Below, piece by piece: positions 47,131 through 57,695 of a stretch of 64,000 nucleotides of DNA. The position numbers and the translations under genes are program-made. The notes under the pieces were generated by a model, which did no database searches, was not told the DNA's origin, and was given only the letters and a program-made list of their open reading frames with translations. The stretch spans positions 1-64,000 of the forward strand of contig NZ_SMOD01000020.1 in NCBI RefSeq assembly GCF_004353905.1, given 5' to 3'. The number at the start of each line of letters is the position of its first letter. The first letter of the stretch is position 1. This stretch comes from Paraburkholderia guartelaensis (GTDB lineage: Bacteria; Pseudomonadota; Gammaproteobacteria; Burkholderiales; Burkholderiaceae).

Positions 47131-48420
47131 TCAGACCTGGATCGCCTCGGGGTCGGTCTTCTCCAGCTCGACCGAGGCCGCCAGCAACCCGAGCCGCGCC
47201 ACCACGCCGTACATGTAAAAGCGGTTCGGCGGCGCCGCACCCGCTTTCGCGCGCGTGTCTGGCAGCGCCGTATGCTCGAAGCCGAGCGGCACGAAGTGCA
47301 TGCCCGGCGCGTTCAGGTTCTGGTCGCGCTCGCGGCTGCCGTGCGCGCGGTAGAAGCCGCCCACCACATAGCGGTCGATCATGTACACGACCGGCTCGGC
47401 CACTTCGTCGCCGATATGCTCGAACGTGTAGACGCCTTCCTGCACGATCACGTCGTGCACTTCGAGCCCGTCCTTCGTGGCCGACATCTTCGCACGTTCG
47501 CGCTTCGTGAGTGCGGCGACCTCCGAAGCGTCGTGCACCGTCATCACACCGCGGCCGTCCGTGCCGGCATCGGACTTGATGACGACATAGGGCTTTTCGG
47601 TGATGCCGTACTCGCGGTACTTCTTCGCGATCTTCTTGAGGACGGCGTCGATGGCGGTCGCGAGCTGCTCCTCGCCCGTGCGCGCCTCGAAGTCCACGCC
47701 TTCCACGTGTGCGAAGTACGGATTGATCATCCACGGGTCCACGCCCACCATCTTCGCGAACTTCTTCGCCACGTCGTCATAGCAGGAGAAGTGCGTGGAC
47801 TTGCGGCGCACCGCCCAGGCCGCGTGCAGCGGCGGCAGCACGTACTGCTCGTGCAGGTTTTCGAGCACGGGCGGAATGCCGGCCGAAAGATCGTTGTTCA
47901 GCAGGATCGAGCACGGGTCGAAGTTCTTCAGGCCCAGGCGCCGCTGCGAGCGCTCGAGCGGTTCGAGCACGATCTTCTGGCCGTCCGCGAGCGAGATCGT
48001 GACCGGCCCGGCGATCGTGTCGTCGAGCGTGCCGAAACGCACGTTCAGGCCCGCCTGGCGCATGATCGTGGCGAGCCGTGCGACATTCTCCAGATAGAAC
48101 GCGTTGCGCGTGTGCATCTCCGGAATCACCAGCAGGTTCTTGGCGTCCGGGCAGATCTTTTCGATGGCGGCCATGGCCGCCTGCACGGCGAGCGGCAGCA
48201 CTTCCTGCGGCAGGCAGTGGAAGGCGCCGGGAAAAAGGTTGGTGTCGACGGGCGCGAGCTTGAAGCCGGCGTTGCGCAGGTCGACCGAGGCGTAGAACGG
48301 CGGCGTGTGCTCCTGCCATTCGAGGCGGAACCAGCGCTCGATGGCCGGCGTCGCGTCGAGGATGCGCTGCTCCAGTTCGAGGAGCGGGCCATTCAACGCC
48401 GTAACCAGATGCGGGACCAT
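47131..48420 (-). CDS. gshA: Glutamate-cysteine ligase (proteobacterial GshA, PF08886 type)
   Basis: GshA makes gamma-glutamylcysteine, the first step of glutathione synthesis. The 429-residue protein belongs to the short beta-proteobacterial class, not the E. coli type: VPHLVTALNGPLLELEQRIL, NTNLFPGAFHCLP-like NLFPGAFHCLPQEVLPLAVQ, NLLVIPEMHTRNAFYLENVA, and VIKSDAGTDGRGVMTVHDAS. ATG at 48418-48420 gives the normal N-terminus; the open frame runs 36 codons further but without family similarity. It leads the gshA-gshB operon. Confidence 0.93.
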   Translation of the reverse strand: MVPHLVTALNGPLLELEQRILDATPAIERWFRLEWQEHTPPFYASVDLRNAGFKLAPVDTNLFPGAFHCLPQEVLPLAVQAAMAAIEKICPDAKNLLVIPEMHTRNAFYLENVARLATIMRQAGLNVRFGTLDDTIAGPVTISLADGQKIVLEPLERSQRRLGLKNFDPCSILLNNDLSAGIPPVLENLHEQYVLPPLHAAWAVRRKSTHFSCYDDVAKKFAKMVGVDPWMINPYFAHVEGVDFEARTGEEQLATAIDAVLKKIAKKYREYGITEKPYVVIKSDAGTDGRGVMTVHDASEVAALTKRERAKMSATKDGLEVHDVIVQEGVYTFEHIGDEVAEPVVYMIDRYVVGGFYRAHGSRERDQNLNAPGMHFVPLGFEHTALPDTRAKAGAAPPNRFYMYGVVARLGLLAASVELEKTDPEAIQV

Positions 48421-48723
48421 AAGGGGTGACTCGCGGACGAAATGCTTTGATTGTAGGGAAACCGGTCGTTTATCTGGGGACGATTGCGCCAGTTGCAAGA
48501 CGGGATTGCCCTCATGAATCCCCGTCATGAAATCCCTGGGCGCGGTAGGGTCAATCGAGCGTTTCGCGCGCGCGGATATTCACGCCGGATATCCATTCTG
48601 GACCGCCCGCGCCGCCCGGCGCAATTGGGCACACGGATTGAAGGGGCACTATGCGAACGCGCGGGCGCGGCGCTTATTCCCCCTCCCGCGGGAGCAAAGC
48701 CCACACCCGGCGCCGCAGCGCCC
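48421..48723. other. Non-coding region upstream of gshA
   Basis: About 300 bases between the gshA start and the amtB terminator. Short frames exist but have no recognisable product. It should hold the gshA promoter, though no strong consensus elements are visible. Confidence 0.45.
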
Positions 48724-48756
48724 AAAAAGAAAAGGGCCCGCCGAAAAGGCGGGCCC
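48724..48756 (-). terminator. Terminator of the glnK-amtB operon
   Basis: GGGCCCGCC and GGCGGGCCC (48734-48756) form a nine-pair stem; on the minus strand TTTTCTTTTT follows. It lies 50 bases after the amtB stop. Confidence 0.9.
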
Positions 48757-48805
48757 AGGTCGCTGCTGACTGCCCTGCTAGATCAAACCATCTAACGCGG
48801 CGCGT

Positions 48806-50323
48806 TTATTCCACGCGCTCGCCATGCAGAACCACGTCGAGACCTTCGCGCTCTTCTTCTTCCGAAACGCGCAGGCCCATCACCATGTCGATCACCTTCA
48901 GCAGGACGAAGCTCACCACGCCGCTGTAGATGAGGGTCGTGAGCACGCCCTTGGCTTGCAGGATGACGCTGCCATCCGCGCCGCCGATGTCCTTCACCGC
49001 GAACACGCCGGTCAGCAGCGCGCCGATGATGCCGCCGATGCCGTGCACGCCGAACGCGTCGAGCGAGTCGTCATAGTTGAACTTGTGCTTGAGCCACGTC
49101 GCCGACCAGAAGCAGACCACGCCCGCCACCACGCCGATCACGATCGCGCCCAGCACGCCGACGAAGCCCGATGCCGGCGTCACGGCCACGAGACCCGCCA
49201 CGGCGCCCGAAGCGATGCCGAGCACCGACGGCTTGCCCTTGGCGATCCACTCAGCGAACATCCAGCCGAGCGCGGCGCAGGCAGTGGCGACTTGCGTCGT
49301 GAGCATCGCGAAACCGGCACGGCCGTCGGCCGCGACTGCCGAACCCGCGTTGAAGCCGAACCAGCCCACCCACAGCATGGCCGCGCCCATCAGCGTAAGA
49401 ACGAGGTTGTGCGGCGCCATCACTTCGCGGCCGTAACCCACACGCTTGCCGAGGACGATACAGCACACGAGGCCCGCGATACCGGCGTTGATGTGCACGA
49501 CCGTGCCGCCCGCGAAGTCGAGGATGCCGGCGCTGGCGAGCCAGCCCGTCGGCTCCCACACCATGTGCGCGATCGGCGAGTAGACGATGATCGACCACAG
49601 CGACATGAACACGAGCATCGCCGAGAACTTCATGCGGTCGGCAAACGCACCGGTGATGAGCGCCGGCGTGATGATCGCGAACGTCATCTGATAGACGAAG
49701 TACACGGTCTCGGGGATGGTCGGCGCGAGGTGGCTCACGGTGAGCGTCGTCGCCTTGTCGCCCTTGATGTAGTTCATGCCCTCAAGGAAGATGCGCGAGA
49801 AGCCGCCGATGAACGAGCCGCCCGGCGTGAACGCGATCGAGTAGCCGACCACCGTCCAGATCACCGTGACGACGCAGGTGATCGCGAAGCTCTGCATGAG
49901 CGTCGAGAGCACGTTCTTCTTGCGGACCATGCCGCCGTAGAACAGCGCGAGGCCCGGGATCGTCATGAACAGCACGAGCGCGGTGGAGGTCAGCATCCAC
50001 GCGGTGTCGCCCGAGTTGATCTTCGACGAATCGACGGAGAACGGCGCGGTCGGTGCGGCGGGCGCGGCGGCTGCGGCGGCAGCCGATGCGTCGGCCGGGG
50101 CGCTTGCGGCGGCGGCCGGGGCGCTGGCTGCTGCTGCCGGGGCCGAAGCCGCGTCGGCCGCGGGCGCCGAAGCCGGAGCGGCTGCGGAAGCATCGGGCGC
50201 CGAAGCGGCGGTTGCCGGCGCGGAGGCCGCGGCGGGTGCGGATGCGTCGTCCGCCAGCGCGGCGCCGACCCCGCCGGCCAGCAGCGAGCCGGCCATCATC
50301 AGGGACATCAAAAGTTTGCGCAT
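48806..50323 (-). CDS. amtB: Ammonium transporter AmtB
   Basis: AmtB conducts ammonium across the inner membrane and is gated by the PII protein GlnK. The 505-residue protein has a signal peptide and an unusually long Ala/Ser/Pro-rich stretch to about residue 95 (repeats of ASAPAA). Then come eleven helices: GDTAWMLTSTALVLFMTIPGLALFYGGMVR, split across two conserved blocks, AFADRMKFSAML, GGTVVHINAGIAGLVC with the first pore histidine, and FGVHGIGGIIGALLTG with the second. The C-terminal EEEEREGLDVVLHGE is the GlnK-contact tail. It is 40 bases after glnK. Confidence 0.95.
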   Translation of the reverse strand: MRKLLMSLMMAGSLLAGGVGAALADDASAPAAASAPATAASAPDASAAAPASAPAADAASAPAAAASAPAAAASAPADASAAAAAAAPAAPTAPFSVDSSKINSGDTAWMLTSTALVLFMTIPGLALFYGGMVRKKNVLSTLMQSFAITCVVTVIWTVVGYSIAFTPGGSFIGGFSRIFLEGMNYIKGDKATTLTVSHLAPTIPETVYFVYQMTFAIITPALITGAFADRMKFSAMLVFMSLWSIIVYSPIAHMVWEPTGWLASAGILDFAGGTVVHINAGIAGLVCCIVLGKRVGYGREVMAPHNLVLTLMGAAMLWVGWFGFNAGSAVAADGRAGFAMLTTQVATACAALGWMFAEWIAKGKPSVLGIASGAVAGLVAVTPASGFVGVLGAIVIGVVAGVVCFWSATWLKHKFNYDDSLDAFGVHGIGGIIGALLTGVFAVKDIGGADGSVILQAKGVLTTLIYSGVVSFVLLKVIDMVMGLRVSEEEEREGLDVVLHGERVE

Positions 50324-50363
50324 CTCGGTTTCCTCTTTCCTCTTGTCTCGGTCTCTTTAGGCT

Positions 50364-51023
<660 letters not shown>

Positions 51024-51231
51024 TCAGGCATCGCTGCCGCGCTGGGAGCCGCGTAGCGGCTGCGAGTGGTCCGCCACGCCACAGCGCGAAGCACACTGGC
51101 CCGCGGTGCGCACCAGATGCGCGCACACCTGGCCGTGGCCCTGCGAGTTCGCACCAAGATCGATCACGATCCGTCGCGGGGCACAGGCGAAACAAAACTT
51201 GCACATTTTTTGTGCAGCGAAGGGGAATCGA

Positions 51232-51489
51232 ATGAAGCAACCTAACGACGTATTCAATGATCTGCAGTCGCGCGTGAGCGATCTGCTCAAGAACTCGCCG
51301 GCGCGCGATGTCGAACGCAATGTTCGCGCAATGTTGTCGCAAGGCTTTTCGAAGCTGGACCTCGTCACGCGCGAGGAATTCGACGCGCAAACGCAGGTGC
51401 TCGTGCGCACGCGCCAGCGCCTCGAAGAACTCGAGCGCCGCGTGGCCGAGCTCGAGCAGAAGCTGCCGGTGACTAGCCAGTCATCCTGA
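51232..51489 (+). CDS. ubiK: Ubiquinone biosynthesis accessory factor UbiK
   Basis: UbiK (YqiC, formerly DUF526) is a small trimeric coiled-coil protein that supports the soluble ubiquinone-synthesis complex, together with UbiJ. The 85-residue protein begins MKQPNDVFNDLQSRVSDLLK and has RDVERNVRAMLSQGFSKLDLVTREEF in two conserved stretches. The C-terminal heptads are LVRTRQRLEELERRVAELEQ. AAGGGG stands a few bases before the ATG. A TGCACA/TGTGCA hairpin (51200-51216) is just upstream. comM sequence follows on the same strand, a common pairing. Confidence 0.93.
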   Translation: MKQPNDVFNDLQSRVSDLLKNSPARDVERNVRAMLSQGFSKLDLVTREEFDAQTQVLVRTRQRLEELERRVAELEQKLPVTSQSS

Positions 51490-51700
51490 TCATTTCTTTG
51501 CGCACTCCTGTGCGCAATTGAGTGCAGCACCACGGCCGCACCGCCGCAAGCGATCCGTAGCGTGATCGCAATGGAACCGTAAAGGGGCATACGCCTCACC
51601 AGCCTGGCGCATGCATGGCGCGCGAAGCAGGTACGAAGCTCAGTCCGAAGCCTGGTACCACGCGCGCCACTTCCCGCATGCGAGCCTTCCGGAGAATCCC

Positions 51701-52360
51701 ATGTCGCTTGCCGTGGTGCGCAGCCGCGCGCCGGCTGCTGGCCGCGCGCCCGAAGTCACCGTAGAAGTCCATCTCGCCAACGGACTGCCGTCGTTTTCCA
51801 TCGTCGGGCTGCCCGATCTCGAAGTGCGCGAAAGCCGCGAGCGCGTGCGCGCCGCGCTCTCGAACTGCGGCTTCGATTTCCCGGTGCGGCGCATTACCGT
51901 CAACCTCGCACCCGCCGATTTGCCCAAGGAATCCGGCCGCTTCGACTTGCCAATCGCGCTCGGCATTCTCGCGGCGAGCGGGCAGCTTCCGGTTGCGGCG
52001 CTCGCGCACCGGGAGTTCGCAGGCGAGCTTTCGCTCACCGGCGCCGTGCGGCCAATGCGCGGCGCGTTCGCCATGGCATGCGGCACGGCACGCGCGCATA
52101 GGGAGCGCGTAGCGCGTTTCGACGAAGCGCCAGCGTTCAGCCGCGAGGCCATAGGCGAAAGCAACATCTTTCGGATTCCTGATGCTGAAACCGATGTAGC
52201 CACGCTCTCACACATGCCCGAGCTATATGGGCCGAATCGGCGACGTCACCGGGTGCTCAAGGTCGCGCGCACGATCGCCGATCTCGCGGGTGCCGCGATG
52301 CCCGACGCCGCACACGTGGCGGAGGCCGTGCAGTACCGGCGCGTGTTCGCCGAGCGATAG
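51701..52360 (+). pseudogene. comM: comM (YifB) remnant lacking the AAA+ core
   Basis: ComM is a branch-migration helicase used in natural transformation, about 500 residues long in intact form. Here 219 codons remain. Residues 1 to about 130 match its N-terminal domain (MSLAVVRSRAP, NGLPSFSIVGLPDLEVRESR, RITVNLAPADLPKESGRFDL, LALGIL-like LPIALGILAASGQLPVAAL). The last 35 match the extreme C-terminus (RVLKVARTIADLAGAAMPDA, HVAEAVQYRR). The Walker A, Walker B and zinc-finger region between them is missing, replaced by about 50 codons of unclear origin. The frame stays open and the ribosome-binding site GGAG is intact. I call it a pseudogene because no ATPase can be formed. Confidence 0.85.
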
Positions 52361-52781
52361 CCAGGCACAGCGCCGGTTTCGCGGGAAAACGCCGCCACTT
52401 TGCGCTGCGGGGAATGTGAATAGCGCCAATAAGCTGAAGTCAAGACTTGACTTATGCACATTTCGTCGTGCTGGCCCCCGTTCCGTGCATGGTTCGCATT
52501 ACGCCGTGGCCATTTTTATAACTTGTTGATTCTTCTAATTTTCTGGATTTACATAAAAGCGGCCGAAACTAACAGAAAGCCCACAGGACGGCCCTTTCCA
52601 GCCAACGGGGCGATGTTTTCCACAAAGTTACCCACAGCTCCTGTGGGTAACCGGTAAACCCTCAATCAAATCCGATAATTAGCGTGTTTACCTGCAGCGC
52701 AACCTTCACTTCGCCGCGCAAACGCCCGCCGCTGCGTGAGCGAAACATGGCGGCGAGAGGCGTACTGCGGAGTCCCAAAAC
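52361..52781. other. Non-coding, partly AT-rich region after the comM remnant
   Basis: About 420 bases with no supported gene. 52505-52560 is unusually AT-rich. It is followed by a strong palindrome with DnaA-box-like words (separate entry). The lower GC than its surroundings suggests foreign or relaxed DNA near the comM deletion. Confidence 0.5.
52616..52651. repeat. Palindrome with DnaA-box-like words
   Basis: GTTACCCACAG (52627-52637) and CTGTGGGTAAC (52641-52651) are perfect arms around CTC. TTTTCCACA (52616-52624) matches the loose DnaA-box pattern TTWTNCACA, and each arm holds TTACCCACA, one base away from TTATCCACA. No replication gene is near; role unknown. Confidence 0.5.
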
Positions 52782-53336
52782 TCAGTACAGCTTGAAAGAC
52801 TCGAAGAACTGGTCGACCTGCTCGACCGGCGGCTCGTTGCGCCCGACGATCGCCACCTGGTAGGCGCGCGCGCCCTTTGCGACGAGACGCGCGTGGATCG
52901 TTCGTTTTTCGCCGTTGGCGCCCGCCTTTCCGGCCATGCGCATCTCCACGCCCTCGACCGAGCCGCCCGTTGCAAGCGGCACCGCCACCGCGTGCGCCTC
53001 GGCAGGCGCGCCCACGTTGCGGGCGAGGCCTGCGCGCAGGAACTCGAGCGCCTTTTGCTGCGTCGCGGGCTGTGCGTCGGGCAGATCGAGCGTGCCGACC
53101 ACGAACACGTCGCCGGAGACTTCGGCCGTCTGCACGCGCATGCGCATCGGCGTGCCGTTCACGTCGATGCGGCGCTCGTCCTTGTCGGGCTTGGCGGGCA
53201 GATCGATCGCGTAGCCGCTCGCGTCGTTCGAAATCGTGCGCCAGTCGTAAGTGGGTGAGCAGGCGGCCAGCGAGAACGCGGCGGCGAGTATGCCAAGCGC
53301 CGCCACGCGGGCAGGAACGGAGGCGCGCATCGGCAT
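52782..53336 (-). CDS. Predicted lipoprotein of unknown function
   Basis: The protein has about 184 residues with a lipoprotein signal: ALGILAAAFSLAACSP, with the lipidated cysteine at about 27. The mature part (YDWRTISNDASGYAIDLPAKPD, VFVVGTLDLPDAQPATQQKA, EQVDQFFESFKLY) looks like a small soluble periplasmic domain. I do not recognise a family with a known role. Two ATGs six bases apart (53336 and 53330) are possible starts. It is divergent from the thioredoxin-like gene. Confidence 0.72.
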   Translation of the reverse strand: MPMRASVPARVAALGILAAAFSLAACSPTYDWRTISNDASGYAIDLPAKPDKDERRIDVNGTPMRMRVQTAEVSGDVFVVGTLDLPDAQPATQQKALEFLRAGLARNVGAPAEAHAVAVPLATGGSVEGVEMRMAGKAGANGEKRTIHARLVAKGARAYQVAIVGRNEPPVEQVDQFFESFKLY

Positions 53337-53527
53337 GTTCAATGGGAGTCGGGCACGGCGAAGGATGTCCAGGACCATGGGGCGCGGTTCGTCACGGAAG
53401 TGAAAGGTGCGCGACATTATCCGTCGACGCATACCCGGATGTTGTCTCGCAACCGCTATGCCGGGAAATTCGGCGCTACAATATTTCTGCTCAACACCCG
53501 CGTCCTTTGGCGCACGAGGCAAGGCTC

Positions 53528-54061
53528 ATGACCGCTGCATCCCCGAATTCTTCGAACAAGCGTTCCGGCGCGCTCATGCGCATTGGCGCGGCGCTGGTTG
53601 TCGTTGCGATCGCCGTCGCCGGCTACTTCGCTTTCTTCGGCAGCCAGCAGCGCGTGCCCGACGCCACCTTCACGCTCCTGTCGGGCCAGAAGGTCTCCAC
53701 GAACGACCTCAAGGGCAAGGTCTACCTCGTCAACTTCTGGGCGACGAGCTGCACCACCTGCATGGCGGAAATGCCGAAGATGGTCCAGACCTATAACCGC
53801 TTCAAGGGCGAAGGTCTCGAGTTCGTCGCGGTGGCAATGAACTACGACGCGCCGATGTACGTGGCCAACTACGCGCAAACGCGCCAGCTGCCGTTCAAGG
53901 TGGCGATGGACGACGGCTCGGCGGCCAGGCAGTTCGGCAATGTCCAGCTCACGCCCACCACCTTCGTGATCGGGCGCGACGGCAAGATCCTCAAGCGCTA
54001 CGTCGGCGAGCCGCAATTCGCCGAACTCGACCAGTTGCTGCAGAAGGCGCTGGCGACCTGA
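53528..54061 (+). CDS. TlpA/ResA-like thiol-disulfide oxidoreductase
   Basis: This is a membrane-anchored periplasmic thioredoxin of 177 residues. A helix at about 17-37 (RIGAALVVVAIAVAGYFAFF) is followed by TFTLLSGQKVSTNDLKGKVY and the active site FWATSCTTCMAEMPKM with CTTC. The cis-proline region is QLTPTTFVIGRDGKILKRY. Such proteins reduce apocytochrome c or CuA-site thiols; the substrate here is unknown. The ATG at 53528 has a purine-rich site upstream, and a terminator follows. Confidence 0.88.
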   Translation: MTAASPNSSNKRSGALMRIGAALVVVAIAVAGYFAFFGSQQRVPDATFTLLSGQKVSTNDLKGKVYLVNFWATSCTTCMAEMPKMVQTYNRFKGEGLEFVAVAMNYDAPMYVANYAQTRQLPFKVAMDDGSAARQFGNVQLTPTTFVIGRDGKILKRYVGEPQFAELDQLLQKALAT

Positions 54062-54082
54062 TACGCGATTCGCGTAGCCAAT

Positions 54083-54114
54083 AAAAAAGCAGCGGAAAAC
54101 CCGCTGCTTTTTTT
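54083..54114. terminator. Terminator between the thioredoxin-like gene and dctD
   Basis: GCAGCGG and CCGCTGC pair around AAAAC, with six A before and seven T after, so it works in both directions for the converging genes. Confidence 0.9.
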
Positions 54115-54142
54115 ACGTCTATCGATAGCGCTTGATGCCTCT

Positions 54143-55516
<1,374 letters not shown>

Positions 55517-55561
55517 CCTGATTCAAAAGCCAGTCTCACGACTCAGCGTCACAACCCGGCA

Positions 55562-57439
55562 TCACAACCCGGCGGCACGCGCCGCGCTCTCGGCATCCGC
55601 ACGCGCGCGGCGCAACGTCAGCACGAAGCGCGCGCCGCCTTGCGGCACGTTGCTCGCCGTGAGCGAGCCGCCGCAGTCGCGTGCGATCGACGAGGAAATC
55701 GCGAGGCCAAGGCCAAGCCCCTGCCCCATTTCCTTCGTCGTGAAAAACGGCTCGAAGAGGCGCGGCAGCACATCGTCGGGAATGCCCGGCCCATTGTCGC
55801 TCACCGCGATGGCGAGCGTCGCGGCGCTCGCCTGCACGTCGATCGCAATGCGCGGCGACGGCTGGCCCGCCACGGCGTCGAGCGCATTGCCGAGCACGTT
55901 GATGAGCACCTGTTCGAGCCGCAGGTCGTCGCTCTGCGCACTCAGGTCCGGGTATTCGGCGTCAACATCGAGCGGCACAGGCGGCGCGCCGTCTTCCGTC
56001 AACGTGAGATCCACGCGCACGCCGTCGAGCCGCTTGCCGAGCAGCGCGAGCGAATTGCGCAGTGCGCGGGCAACGGGTGCGCGTGCGCCTCTCGGCCGCG
56101 CACGGCCGACGAACAGCTTGAGCTGATTGACGATCTTGCCCATGCGCTCGGTGAGCGAGCCGATCGCCTCCAGGTTTTCGGTGGCCGCCGCGTACTGGCC
56201 GCGCTCCAGAAACACACGCGTGTTGTCCGAGAAGCTGCGCAGCGCCGCGAGCGGCTGGTTCAGCTCGTGCGTGATGCCCGCCGCCATCTGGCCGAGCGCG
56301 GCGAGCTTGCTCGCCTGGATCAACTCGTCCTGGGTGGCGCGCAGTTCCGCCTCTGCGCGCGTGCGCTCCGCCACCTCGCGCTGCAGGCGCTCGTTCGCCT
56401 GCGAGAGATCGGCGGTGCGCTCGGCCACGCGTTCGTTGAGCATCGCGTAGGCCTTTTGCAGCATCGCGCGGCTGCGCATCACTTCCCTCACGCGTGCGCG
56501 CCGCATGCGCCAGTAGAAGCCGAACAGGCACAGCGAAACGTAGCCGAAGCCCGTCATGATGGTCGCGTTGCGCGAGGCTTCGAGCACGGGGCCGATCGAC
56601 GACATGGTGACGAGATGCCAATCGGGCTCCCCAAGCGAGCGGCGCGTTTCCAGGTAGCGCGGCGCGCGGATGCCCGCGCCCATGCGCACGATGTCGGCGT
56701 CGCCCGGCAACACGCGCTCGACGCTCGCCGGCAGCGGCGCGATCGGCTCGCTCGCGTACTGGCGCGTGGCGTCGATCGAGGCCACCACGGCCGGCGGCAG
56801 CGGGCGCACCGTGCGGTACTTCCACGCGGGCACCGAGGAGAGAAAGATCACGCCGTTGTCGTCGGTGACGAGCAGCGGCTCCGAGGCATCGGTGCCAGGA
56901 AACCATTCGAGATTGAGCTTCACCACGGCCACGCCGACGATCTTGCCGTCGCGCCGCACGGGCTGCGACACGTAATAGCCCGGATCGTGCGAGATCGTGC
57001 CGATGCCGAAGAAGCGCCCCACGCCGCCGTTCATCGCGTCGATGAAATACGGCCGGAAGCGGTAATCCACGCCCACGAAGCTATCGGGGTCGCGCCAGTT
57101 GCTGGCCGCGATGCTCATGCCGTCGGCACGGATGATGTAGGTCGTCGTGGCGCGCGCGTGGCGGTTCACGTCTTCGAGATAGCGGTTCGCGGCGGCCACC
57201 CACTCGGGTCTCGGATCGACCAGCACGTCCTGCACGAGCGGATGCTCGCCGACGATATAGGGCAGCGAGTCGTAGCGCTCGAGCGTGCTCTTGAGCGAAG
57301 CCGCGGTGCGGTCGCCGCGCACGGCGGCATTGCGGCGCAGCGCGTCGATGCCGGCCTGCCACGTGAGCGCCCACGTCAGCGCGCAGACCGCAACGAGGCC
57401 GGCTGCGAGCGCGAAGAGGATGATGAGGCGGCGCGTCAC
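55562..57439 (-). CDS. dctB: DctB-type sensor histidine kinase
   Basis: DctB senses periplasmic C4-dicarboxylates and phosphorylates DctD. The protein of about 625 residues starts at a GTG (57437-57439, VTRRLIILF) with GGAAG upstream. It has a helix (LIILFALAAGLVAVCALTWA), a long periplasmic double-PAS/Cache sensor domain (YLEDVNRHARATTTYIIRAD, YFIDAMNGGVGRFFGIGT), and a second helix near 310. A coiled coil leads to the kinase core: phospho-His in GITHELNQPLAAL, N box NVLGNALDAV, DNGPGIPDDV and GQGLGLGLAISSSIARDCGG. The dctB-dctD order and the neighbouring dctA support the assignment. Confidence 0.92.
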   Translation of the reverse strand: MTRRLIILFALAAGLVAVCALTWALTWQAGIDALRRNAAVRGDRTAASLKSTLERYDSLPYIVGEHPLVQDVLVDPRPEWVAAANRYLEDVNRHARATTTYIIRADGMSIAASNWRDPDSFVGVDYRFRPYFIDAMNGGVGRFFGIGTISHDPGYYVSQPVRRDGKIVGVAVVKLNLEWFPGTDASEPLLVTDDNGVIFLSSVPAWKYRTVRPLPPAVVASIDATRQYASEPIAPLPASVERVLPGDADIVRMGAGIRAPRYLETRRSLGEPDWHLVTMSSIGPVLEASRNATIMTGFGYVSLCLFGFYWRMRRARVREVMRSRAMLQKAYAMLNERVAERTADLSQANERLQREVAERTRAEAELRATQDELIQASKLAALGQMAAGITHELNQPLAALRSFSDNTRVFLERGQYAAATENLEAIGSLTERMGKIVNQLKLFVGRARPRGARAPVARALRNSLALLGKRLDGVRVDLTLTEDGAPPVPLDVDAEYPDLSAQSDDLRLEQVLINVLGNALDAVAGQPSPRIAIDVQASAATLAIAVSDNGPGIPDDVLPRLFEPFFTTKEMGQGLGLGLAISSSIARDCGGSLTASNVPQGGARFVLTLRRARADAESAARAAGL

Positions 57440-57562
57440 GTGAGCGGCTTCCAGACGGTCAAGGGGGATGAGGGAGATTGTGGCACACGGCCGCGCCGGG
57501 GCGTCCGGGTTGGACTGTGCGCTGCGGGTGCACTCAGCCAAACTGCGGCGAAGTCAGACGGG

Positions 57563-57611
57563 AAAAACAAAAACGGGCGGCGCTCACGCAGGGGAAACGC
57601 TCACGCCGCCC
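57563..57611 (-). terminator. Terminator of dctA
   Basis: GGGCGGCG (57575-57582) and CGCCGCCC (57604-57611) form an eight-pair stem with a 21-base loop. On the minus strand GTTTTTGTTTTT follows. It lies 85 bases after the dctA stop and separates it from dctB. Confidence 0.75.
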
Positions 57612-57695
57612 AGCGGCTATGGCCGCGAAACATCGAGAGAACAAATATCGGCGGGCGGCGCGCCTGACGGCTTGCGCGCGCCCGCCCAGCGCGGC

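Noticed and set aside
52454-52657. 67-codon frame in the AT-rich region after comM
   Set aside because: It has no ribosome-binding site and no domain, and its apparent helix (NLLILLIFWIYI) comes from AT-rich DNA. It also runs through the palindrome.
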